A stretch of DNA of 6,063 bases from JBFKOL01 sp041628815. Its GTDB lineage: Bacteria > Bacteroidota > Bacteroidia > Chitinophagales > Saprospiraceae. The stretch is taken from the NCBI GenBank assembly GCA_041628815.1, contig JBFKOL010000271.1, positions 1-6,063 on the forward strand, in the 5' to 3' direction. The position numbers were made by a program, and so were the translations under genes. Under the pieces are notes generated by a model. That model worked only from the letters and a program-made list of their open reading frames with translations, was not told the DNA's origin and made no database searches. This document shows positions 1 to 5,469 of this stretch, in pieces. Each line of letters starts with the position of its first letter. Within the stretch, counting starts at the first letter, position 1.

Positions 1-1028
1 CTGATGATAAAGTCCGGTTCTTGATGGTGAACCGGAGTTGTACCATTCATTTTGATTGTGCTGCGATAAACCCGGCTTTTGACCACATCACCATAATAGA
101 AGCTTTGCTGATATTCTGGGGGAAATTCTGGTGCTAGGTAATATTCCAGGCCTGCCAGTGCCGTTGCTCCATAATCGTGACGCATCATGGCAGGGCCAAA
201 ACCGATGCCTGTAGCCTGTTTGCTGAAATGTGGATAATCGGCTCCCCTTATCAACTGATATATTGGGCTTGTGTGGCAATCCACCGAATATGTATACCCA
301 TATTCATCGAAGGCATAGCCATAAGGGTTAACACGACCCGTGGTGGTGAATTCGACATGGCTTCCATCCTGCTTAAACCGAAAGGTATTGCCCGACACCA
401 TTACAAGTGTGTCTGAATTGGTACCTGTCACTTTCGAAGTATTCGCAAATCCATGATCGGCATGTATCCAACCATCCCATGAACGCACCATATTGTTAAT
501 CATACCATGGGTGTCCGCATAACCAAAACCACTGAACAAGATACGCCGTTCGTCAACGAGGTCATCCCCGTTGTGGTCTGCCAAGTAATAGATATTCGGA
601 ATGCTGTAGGTTATGACACCATTTGGGACAGTTACCAGTCCTATGGGTATATTGAGGGAGTCTGCAAAATCGACTATCAAATCAGCTCTACCATCACCAT
701 CTGTATCTTCTAATATAGAAATCTTGTCACGCCCAATACCGGAGGAATCAGCAAAGGGATATTCCACGGAGTGAGTAACCCACATTCTTCCTTGGTCATC
801 AAAGGCCATATTCATGGGTTTACCAATATTCGGCTCCGAAACAAAAAGTTGGATCTTAAAACCTTCTGGCAAATGAAATCCGGCAAGTTCGTCTTTGGGC
901 GACCTGGCTTCAGCGGTTCGTATATGCATACTAAACTGGTCATCAGCGACTTCAACATCTGTATTCCGGCATGAACACATCAATAATAAAAGCGCACAGG
1001 TTCTCCAAAAGATTTTATAGAGGCTCAT
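1..1028 (-). CDS. PVC-type lipoprotein dehydrogenase-like beta-propeller, N-terminal part (runs off left edge)
   Basis: Reading the minus strand from the ATG at 1028 gives 342 uninterrupted codons that leave the window, so the 3' end is missing. Residues 1-20 are a short hydrophobic signal ending in a lipobox-like LMCSC, suggesting lipidation at Cys20. Residues 50-62 (LPEGFKIQLFVSE) and the later GKPMNMAFDDQGRMWV stretch are the usual opening of the 'putative membrane-bound dehydrogenase' family (Piru_Ver_Nterm type), which resembles glucose/sorbosone dehydrogenase propellers. Two acidic Asp-rich loops, EDTDGDGRAD (107-116) and DHNGDDLVDER (151-161), look like calcium-binding turns. DTHG (172-175) followed by a WDGW segment is also typical. 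In the family the propeller is usually followed by HEAT-like repeats and a CxxCH cytochrome c domain; that part would lie outside the window, so haem binding is expected but unseen. The substrate is unknown, probably a sugar or polyol in the periplasm. The start is supported by the signal peptide directly after it. Confidence 0.85.
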   Translation of the reverse strand, partial: MSLYKIFWRTCALLLLMCSCRNTDVEVADDQFSMHIRTAEARSPKDELAGFHLPEGFKIQLFVSEPNIGKPMNMAFDDQGRMWVTHSVEYPFADSSGIGRDKISILEDTDGDGRADLIVDFADSLNIPIGLVTVPNGVITYSIPNIYYLADHNGDDLVDERRILFSGFGYADTHGMINNMVRSWDGWIHADHGFANTSKVTGTNSDTLVMVSGNTFRFKQDGSHVEFTTTGRVNPYGYAFDEYGYTYSVDCHTSPIYQLIRGADYPHFSKQATGIGFGPAMMRHDYGATALAGLEYYLAPEFPPEYQQSFYYGDVVKSRVYRSTIKMNGTTPVHHQEPDFII

Positions 1029-1126
1029 GCAAGATTTTTCATACTCTTTGAAAAGGTTTCATTAGGGCCAAGTTCGGGTTTTATGAATTTCGACTATGGT
1101 CCAGATTGGATGTCTTGTTCAGCTGA

Positions 1127-1178
1127 ATTAAGACCATTGGAATTTACACAGAACTTTGCGGATTGTCATGGTCTTAAT
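1127..1178. repeat. perfect 11-bp inverted repeat with 30-base spacer
   Basis: ATTAAGACCAT at 1127-1137 is exactly complementary to ATGGTCTTAAT at 1168-1178. A second complementary pair, GGAATTT (1139-1145) and AAATTCC (1190-1196), crosses the first, an arrangement that could form a pseudoknot in RNA. It lies about 100 bases upstream of the lipoprotein dehydrogenase start. No T-run follows the right arm, so it is not a standard terminator. It could be a regulator-binding dyad, a structured leader or the relic of an element; the sequence does not decide. Confidence 0.5.
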
Positions 1179-1261
1179 GAAGTAAGATGAAATTCCTTGT
1201 GGTCAAACTGATGGAGTGATTGATTGGATTTATCAAAACAGGCTGGTAGTCAATTCTTTAA

Positions 1262-1395
1262 TTAGGACAAAAAACCTTGTGGTATGATCCTGCGAATTGC
1301 GTAAACACCACCCAGCAATATGGCAACAATACCCAATAATCAAGTTTCATTAATTCCGGCTTTGGTCCGACCTCATAATCCATTTCTGGGTACAT
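1262..1395 (-). pseudogene. possible frameshifted small single-helix membrane protein
   Basis: A minus-strand ORF opens with ATG at 1395, directly after an in-frame TAA, and reads MYPEMDYEVGPKPELMKL before losing its sense. From about 1340 down to the TAA at 1262-1264, an adjacent frame reads LLGIVAILLGGVYAIRRI followed by IPQGFLS. That is a textbook transmembrane helix with basic residues after it. Joining the two would give a protein of about 43 residues: a short hydrophilic head, one helix and a basic tail. One missing base near 1341-1345 would explain the break. The unshifted ORF continues to a stop at 1258 and is less hydrophobic and cysteine- and aromatic-rich. I do not recognise a family. 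The start lies only eight bases from the divergent DinB-like start. Chance is a real alternative at this length. Confidence 0.35.
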
Positions 1396-1402
1396 TTAGC
1401 AT

Positions 1403-1933
1403 ATGAAAAAGAGCTACACACATGCCCTGGAGCGGTTGACAAAAAAGAAAGACGAATTGCTCGATGCAGTCGAAGCTCATGACTCCAAATACATCATTAC
1501 TAGGAAAAACAATAGGTGGTCACCTCTTGAACATTGCTATCACCTTTATCTGGCAGAGCACATATCAAGAAAATACTGCGTCAAAAAACTGAGTTTTAAC
1601 CCATTACTTGAAGATATTGGCATGGGTAGTCAATTGCGTATTTGGGGGCTCAAGCTCATGGAAGTAGTGCCCCTTAAATTTAAGGCACCTGAGGCCATAA
1701 GTGAGCAAGTGTTTCCGGCTGACTTGAACGTAGAATCAGTCCGGCATCAATGGTCGGCAGAGCGAGTTGAATTGAAACGATTTTTGGCAGATTTGGATCC
1801 CGCACTATACTCAAAGCAAATTTATCGCCATCCTATGGTCGGTCGTCTCTCCATAGATGGCATGCTGGAGTTTTTTCTGTTTCACATCGATCGACATGCA
1901 CAGCATGTAAAAAGATACTATGGTATTAGATGA
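1403..1933 (+). CDS. DinB-like (DinB_2 superfamily) metal-binding protein
   Basis: The 176-residue product fits the length of DinB/YfiT-type four-helix-bundle proteins. The family signature is visible at both ends: WSPLEHCYHLYLAEH at 39-53 and FHIDRHAQHVKR at 160-171. His47, His161 and His165 are the likely metal triad, with His44 and His168 nearby. Family members bind a divalent metal; some are thiol (for example bacillithiol or mycothiol) S-transferases, but most, especially in Bacteroidota, have no assigned reaction. There is no signal peptide, so it is probably cytoplasmic. The start is fixed by an in-frame TAG two codons upstream; there is no Shine-Dalgarno sequence. It stands alone: the left neighbour is divergent and the right neighbour convergent, so it is probably monocistronic. 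The family call is firm; the specific function is unknown. Confidence 0.85.
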   Translation: MKKSYTHALERLTKKKDELLDAVEAHDSKYIITRKNNRWSPLEHCYHLYLAEHISRKYCVKKLSFNPLLEDIGMGSQLRIWGLKLMEVVPLKFKAPEAISEQVFPADLNVESVRHQWSAERVELKRFLADLDPALYSKQIYRHPMVGRLSIDGMLEFFLFHIDRHAQHVKRYYGIR

Positions 1934-1944
1934 AAAGGATCTAG

Positions 1945-1970
1945 CTACTCAAATGATATCGGTCGAGTAG
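1945..1970. terminator. weak hairpin between convergent genes
   Basis: CTACTC (1945-1950) and GAGTAG (1965-1970) are complementary around a 14-base loop. It sits 12 bases after the stop of the DinB-like gene and 36 bases from the stop of the convergent kinase-like gene, where a bidirectional terminator would be expected. The stem is short and no T-run follows on either strand, so it may be chance. Confidence 0.2.
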
Positions 1971-2005
1971 ACCAAACGCCAGGATGAATTTATCTCAATT
2001 CTTAA

Positions 2006-2713
2006 TTATGAATTAATAATTGGCACAGCTAGTCCGCTCTTTTTTTCGTAGCCCGACAAAACGAGATCAGCGAGTTGGACGGTATCAAAGACACCAGAAT
2101 TGATTACCATATCGAAATCTCCCGGATTATTGACATCCCTTTTAAAATAATGCTGAATGAAATCCTCCCGCTCCGCATCTCTGGCTTTAATGACTTTCTC
2201 GGCGTTTTGCCGGGATATGCCTTCGAGTTCGGCGACATAGGCCACGCGATCTATAAAGGGCCGGACAATGCGGATATGCAAGGAATCTGGGGATTTGATA
2301 ATGTAATTACCTCCGCGACCCACAAGAATACTGCTACCATGCGCGCCAATAGTGTGTACGACGCGTAAAAGAGAGCGAAAATAGTGGGTATTGCTATGCT
2401 TCGAACCCATGAACGAACCGTACAGGAAATCATCGATCAGTTTTCTCCGTCGCTCATCGAGTGAACCCATAAATTGTTCGTCTGCACCGGCTTCTTCAGC
2501 AATAGCACTGAGCAGTTCTTTATCCCAGATTTTAAATCCGATACGTCGGCCTAATTCACGAGCCAGGGACCTGCCCCCTGCCCCATACTCACGTGAAATG
2601 GTGATAACAGGCCAAATAAATGGCTTCTCCTTGTTCTTATTGGTTAGTTCCTTTTGCTTGTTCCAGGTAAGCACCTGCTCTGTAATAAGACGCTCTATGG
2701 TGTTCATCGCCAT
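2006..2713 (-). CDS. cytidylate kinase-like family P-loop protein
   Basis: The 235-residue product matches the Cytidylate_kin2-type family. Residues 36-59 hold VITISREYGAGGRSLA followed by RELGRRIG, the variant P-loop typical of the family, with GGRS where classical kinases have GK[ST]. WDKELL (63-68) is the usual 'yDkel' strand. GRGGNYI (132-138) and an Arg-rich helix with RVAYV (about 150-156) and KARDAERE resemble the later nucleotide-monophosphate-kinase motifs. FDMVINSG near the C-terminus is also standard. True CMP kinase activity is not established for this subfamily, so a cmk symbol is not justified. It is cytoplasmic with no signal peptide. The first 30 residues are a Lys/Glu/Asn-rich extension. 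Two ATGs (2713 and 2707) are possible starts and nothing in the sequence separates them. The last codons (PIINS) and the stop fall in an AT-rich near-palindrome. It converges on the DinB-like gene. Confidence 0.85.
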   Translation of the reverse strand: MAMNTIERLITEQVLTWNKQKELTNKNKEKPFIWPVITISREYGAGGRSLARELGRRIGFKIWDKELLSAIAEEAGADEQFMGSLDERRRKLIDDFLYGSFMGSKHSNTHYFRSLLRVVHTIGAHGSSILVGRGGNYIIKSPDSLHIRIVRPFIDRVAYVAELEGISRQNAEKVIKARDAEREDFIQHYFKRDVNNPGDFDMVINSGVFDTVQLADLVLSGYEKKSGLAVPIINS

Positions 2714-2727
2714 TATAGTTCGTTAAA

Positions 2728-2760
2728 CAATCCTATCATCACAACAATGAATTGGACAAT
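2728..2760 (-). promoter_or_regulatory. possible Bacteroidota-type promoter of the kinase-like gene
   Basis: On the minus strand TAGGATTG (2728-2735) matches five of the six fixed positions of the Bacteroidota -7 element TAnnTTTG, and ATTG (2757-2760) stands 21 bases upstream as an imperfect -33 TTTG. The site lies 14 bases before the ATG at 2713. In AT-rich intergenic DNA such matches are common, so this is only a candidate. Confidence 0.2.
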
Positions 2761-3037
2761 TCGGTGCTTTAAATTGGGAATAATTTCTCAGAACCATGTC
2801 CATAGAAAGTGCTATGCATGTAGATTCCTTTCCCTGAGTGAATCAAAGTATGTATTCCTTGAAATTTGTGGCTTAACAGGTGCCGTTGTATCGAAATTGC
2901 CTAAAGCAGATCTTTTATGAGACATTGAACTACCAAACGCGAAAAGACACACCTAAACACGCCTGACAAAAGCCTCTGTCTCGCTTCGATCATTCTCCTG
3001 CTGCTACGGACAAAGAGACATTTTATTTATGAACTAT

Positions 3038-3070
3038 GAAATATCAATTCTCAATTGGTATTTCTTTTTT
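3038..3070 (+). terminator. intrinsic-terminator-like hairpin with T6 run, no gene upstream
   Basis: GAAATATCAATT (3038-3049) pairs along its full 12 bases with AATTGGTATTTC (3053-3064), counting one U-G wobble, around the three-base loop CTC. Six T residues follow (3065-3070). This is the geometry of a plus-strand Rho-independent terminator, though the stem is AT-rich. The nearest upstream gene on that strand ends at 1933, and the next starts at 3145. It therefore either ends an unannotated transcript or acts as an attenuator in the leader of the 3145 gene. Confidence 0.5.
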
Positions 3071-3091
3071 CGGGTCATGTGATCCGGGTCA
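3071..3091. promoter_or_regulatory. CGGGTCA direct repeat with overlapping dyad, possible operator
   Basis: CGGGTCA occurs at 3071-3077 and again at 3085-3091, a 14-base repeat unit. The first copy also forms a near-perfect dyad with TGATCCG (3080-3086). The element starts at the base after the T-run of the preceding hairpin and lies 53 bases upstream of the exported DUF302-like gene. GC-rich repeats stand out in this AT-rich stretch and could bind a regulator. No specific regulator is recognised. Confidence 0.3.
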
Positions 3092-3144
3092 CCGATTATA
3101 CATACACAACGCATTAGCTTGGGCATTGGCTTAGAACATTTGCT

Positions 3145-4053
3145 ATGAAAAGAATGCAGTCATTATCTCTTATAATTTCACTTTTATTGTATGGCACGGG
3201 ACTGATTTCACAAAATTTAAAACCTTATACCATAGGGGCGAAAACCACAGGGGCAATGTCGGAAGTTGCCCAAATAGTGGAAACCAAACTCAAGGCGCAA
3301 GGTTTCAATATTTTGGGATCGTATATGCCCGTCGAAGACAAATCGCGTTGGGTTGTTGTATATACCTCCGAGGATATACTCAATGCGGTGAGACTGGTTG
3401 GTGGATTGACGGGTCTTGCGGCTGCCTGGAGGGTTGCTATAACCGATGAAAATGGAGAAAAGATTATTAGCTACACGACACCAGCCTATTGGGGCAATGC
3501 CTATTTCAGGGATGATTTTCCAAAAGTTGAGCGTTTTTACAAAGCGTACGCTGACAAGATTTCCCGGGCGCTGGCGGATTGTGGAACCGGGGGTGGCGAG
3601 ACATTTGGATCAGAAGAAGGATATGATATCGGCAAATTGAGAGCATACCGCTATATGGCCACCATGCCGAAGTTTGACAGGACGAAAAAGTTGAATGAAT
3701 TCACCAGCTATGACGAAGCAGTGGCAACAGTGGACGCCAATTTCACAAAGGGTGTTACCGACCTGGAAAAGGTTTATTCCGTCGAAGTGAAAGACCAAAA
3801 GATCAAATTATACGGTATAGGTCTTTTCGGAGACAAAGGAGAATCCCACTTCATGAGAAAAATAGACATCAACGAACCTAAGCATACAGCTTTTCTGCCT
3901 TATGAGTTTCTTATTATAGACAATGAAGTCCATATGTTGCACGGCAGGTTCAGGATTGCGCTCTCGTTTCCCGATTTGAAGATGGGACAGTTTATGAAAA
4001 TCGTTTCGACCCCTCCGAACATTAAGAAATTGTTGGAGACGGCTACCCAATAA
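3145..4053 (+). CDS. exported protein with two DUF302-like halves, function unknown
   Basis: The 302-residue product starts with a Sec signal peptide (residues 1-22, ISLLLYGTGLIS core) and a probable Ser22-Gln23 cleavage, so it should be periplasmic or secreted. The first half (about 28-140) has VETKLKAQGFNILGSYMP (45-62), AAWRVAI (93-99) and TPAYWGNAYF (112-121), which resemble DUF302-type alpha/beta proteins. The second half (about 165-300) carries YMATMPKFD, then LYGIGLFGDKG, HTAFLPYEFLI (247-257) and a dense block HMLHGRFRIALSFPDLKMG (263-281). That block is probably the conserved core. Cys147, in the linker between the halves, is the only cysteine, so no disulfide is expected. I cannot assign a reaction. 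The start is limited by a TAG ten codons upstream; no Shine-Dalgarno sequence is present. It is probably monocistronic: the left neighbour is divergent and the genes to the right are on the opposite strand. Confidence 0.75.
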   Translation: MKRMQSLSLIISLLLYGTGLISQNLKPYTIGAKTTGAMSEVAQIVETKLKAQGFNILGSYMPVEDKSRWVVVYTSEDILNAVRLVGGLTGLAAAWRVAITDENGEKIISYTTPAYWGNAYFRDDFPKVERFYKAYADKISRALADCGTGGGETFGSEEGYDIGKLRAYRYMATMPKFDRTKKLNEFTSYDEAVATVDANFTKGVTDLEKVYSVEVKDQKIKLYGIGLFGDKGESHFMRKIDINEPKHTAFLPYEFLIIDNEVHMLHGRFRIALSFPDLKMGQFMKIVSTPPNIKKLLETATQ

Positions 4054-4371
4054 ACAGGTTCTTATATATCATTCAAAAGTTGGCTCTACCTGAATGACAA
4101 TGAATCTGTATCGGATGACCCCTCCCGTTGAACACACAAGCATGGGTCAATCCCAGTTCTTAATTGTTTAGAGAGGTGAAATTTTACTGCAAACCACGTA
4201 CATATTTCTAATATTCCTGTTTGAGCTCTTTCTAAAGCCAACGCAAATAGATAAAGCAAAGCCAGGAACGCATAAGGTCTGCACATCTTTCATAAATCAA
4301 GCCTTTCCAAGATAAAAATTTACACGTACTGAACGACGCCAAGTAAGGTGCAATTATATTAATAACAGTAT
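4054..4371. other. intergenic region between convergent genes with two short overlapping minus-strand frames
   Basis: The flanking genes converge here, so both 3' ends and terminators should lie inside. A weak inverted repeat (TCATTCA 4069-4075, TGAATGA 4091-4097) follows the plus-strand gene, without a T-run. On the minus strand two frames are open over the same DNA. One, from 4286 to 4086, encodes 66 residues with a hydrophobic start (FLALLYLFALAL) and then ERAQTGILEICTWFAVKF. The other, from 4293 to 4168, encodes 41 residues beginning MKDVQTLCVPGFALSICVGF. Neither has a recognised family or a clear start signal. A repeated or decayed element is possible, and so is chance. Confidence 0.4.
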
Positions 4372-5433
4372 TCATTCAACCGGTTCAAACGTGTAATAGT
4401 CCTCCGTAAGATTCAATGTGATATTGTATTTGCCGGGTTTCACTTTGATATCCTGGCCAAAAAAGATGGTTGCTCCTCGTGGAAAAGTGTTGCCTCCCCA
4501 GTTGTGATTCCAACTGTCTCGATTCCTGAATTTGATAACTCCCTCTTCGAGCTCCACGGTAATCTGCCATATACTTTTACTCTGATCCACCAGTTCCATG
4601 GGTATTGAACTTTCCCAATCTGTCTGAAGCGCAGAACCAATGATGCCCAGATCATCAAATAAAAACTGAACAGAAGGTACCGTATTTTTTAACATATCAG
4701 AAATTGAAGATGCGTCAGTCATTCGACTCCTCAATGCAACTAAATAATCTCTTTTATTCGACCTCATGGATCGTATCAACGCGTTAAACGACGCATCCTT
4801 CATACCTTCCATGACCAGATCTATTTCTTCACCCCAGTAAAAGGATGTGTCAATATGCTTATAAAAGTCCTCCTTGTTCATAATCCACCCGACTTCAAAA
4901 TCCGGAATATTATAATTTTTGAGAAATGTGTACATTTTTGGGATTTCCAGGTGATGATTTGCAGGATTGTTAATATCCCATAAAATATTATTCGCATAAC
5001 TGCTCACTTGCATCGCTATTTCCTTTTGTTTATGGTTTTGCGAACTGACAGAAAGAGATTTAGATAAATAATCAAGTTCAGTATTGTATGGCTCCATATA
5101 GAAATCGAGGTATCCCAATAGATGGATTATCTTTTTCGGGTCGAAAGTCGAAGGATCTACCAGGAGACTATCAATAATATCGAGTTGCCATTCTACCGAG
5201 TTGATCGATACTTTTAACCATTCCTGTTCAATTTTCAGTGCGTTGTACAGTTGTTCAACCCCTTTGTTGAATTCATTTTCCTGGTTTATTCGGACCTGGT
5301 GTTTGTTTATGTAAAGGGCGATTAATATTCCGATCACTACCAGGGCTATTTCTCCAAAGGCATAGAGACTGTACCTGCGAAGCTGTCCGGCATCCATCAA
5401 CGATTTGCGGAGTTTTCGGAAAAAGGTTAACAT
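4372..5433 (-). CDS. DUF6090-type membrane-anchored protein with SusE/SusF-like C-terminal domain
   Basis: The 353-residue product begins with the DUF6090 hallmark: MLTFFRKLRKSL, a short basic helix, then YAFGEIALVVIGILIALYINK (24-44) as the single membrane helix. The N-terminus should stay in the cytoplasm and the rest face the periplasm. Residues 45-280 are a long, mostly helical acidic region without recognised motifs. Residues about 286-353 read like the repeat unit of SusE/SusF starch-binding proteins: WQITVELEEGVIKFRNRDSW, HNWGGNTFPRG, DIKVKPGKYNITLNLTEDYY and a terminal FEPVE. This is longer than the roughly 230-250 residues I associate with DUF6090 proteins. Binding of a glycan is inference. 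The start is 36 bases after the stop of the surface-fibre gene on the same strand, so the two are probably cotranscribed. The leader before the ATG is AT-rich with no Shine-Dalgarno sequence. Confidence 0.75.
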   Translation of the reverse strand: MLTFFRKLRKSLMDAGQLRRYSLYAFGEIALVVIGILIALYINKHQVRINQENEFNKGVEQLYNALKIEQEWLKVSINSVEWQLDIIDSLLVDPSTFDPKKIIHLLGYLDFYMEPYNTELDYLSKSLSVSSQNHKQKEIAMQVSSYANNILWDINNPANHHLEIPKMYTFLKNYNIPDFEVGWIMNKEDFYKHIDTSFYWGEEIDLVMEGMKDASFNALIRSMRSNKRDYLVALRSRMTDASSISDMLKNTVPSVQFLFDDLGIIGSALQTDWESSIPMELVDQSKSIWQITVELEEGVIKFRNRDSWNHNWGGNTFPRGATIFFGQDIKVKPGKYNITLNLTEDYYTFEPVE

Positions 5434-5469
5434 AATGTAAAAATAGGATTGAGTGTTAACTGCTGATGT

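Larger units (their letters stand above)
1029..1402. other. gene-poor interval between the lipoprotein dehydrogenase and the DinB-like gene
   Basis: This stretch separates two divergently transcribed genes and must hold both promoters. I see no convincing intact gene in it. It contains a perfect inverted repeat (1127-1178), a probable frameshifted small membrane ORF (1262-1395) and a repeated 9-mer CCTTGTGGT (about 1195-1203 and 1275-1283). A 35-codon plus-strand ORF at 1083-1190 spans the inverted repeat and has no recognisable content. At 1391-1398 TACATTTA resembles the Bacteroidota -7 element (TAnnTTTG). It lies only four bases before the DinB-like start, so if used it would give a nearly leaderless mRNA; no well-spaced -33 TTTG accompanies it. 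Confidence 0.6.
2714..3144. other. divergent intergenic region upstream of the kinase-like and exported DUF302-like genes
   Basis: The genes on both sides are transcribed away from this region, so it must contain both promoters. I see no gene: the open plus-strand frame across 2654-2920 lacks recognisable motifs and starts inside the kinase-like gene. The right third is structured. CTCTGTC (about 2973-2979) can pair imperfectly with GACAAAGAG (about 3009-3017), then comes the hairpin plus T-run at 3038-3070, then the CGGGTCA repeats at 3071-3091. This layout would suit an untranslated leader with attenuation or a small RNA. Confidence 0.55.

Noticed and set aside
1083..1190. 35-residue plus-strand ORF (MNFDYGPDW start) across the inverted repeat
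   Set aside because: Short, no motif, no start signal, and its sequence is explained by the inverted repeat; not enough to call a gene.
2075..2368. 97-residue plus-strand ORF opposite the kinase-like gene
   Set aside because: Lies wholly antisense to a gene with clear family motifs; a shadow frame.
2654..2920. 88-residue plus-strand open frame upstream of the 3145 gene
   Set aside because: It begins inside the kinase-like gene on the opposite strand and has low-complexity, motif-free content; probably chance.
4069..4097. 7-bp inverted repeat after the 3145 gene as its terminator
   Set aside because: Stem is short, loop is 15 bases and no T-run follows; kept only as a note in the intergenic entry.
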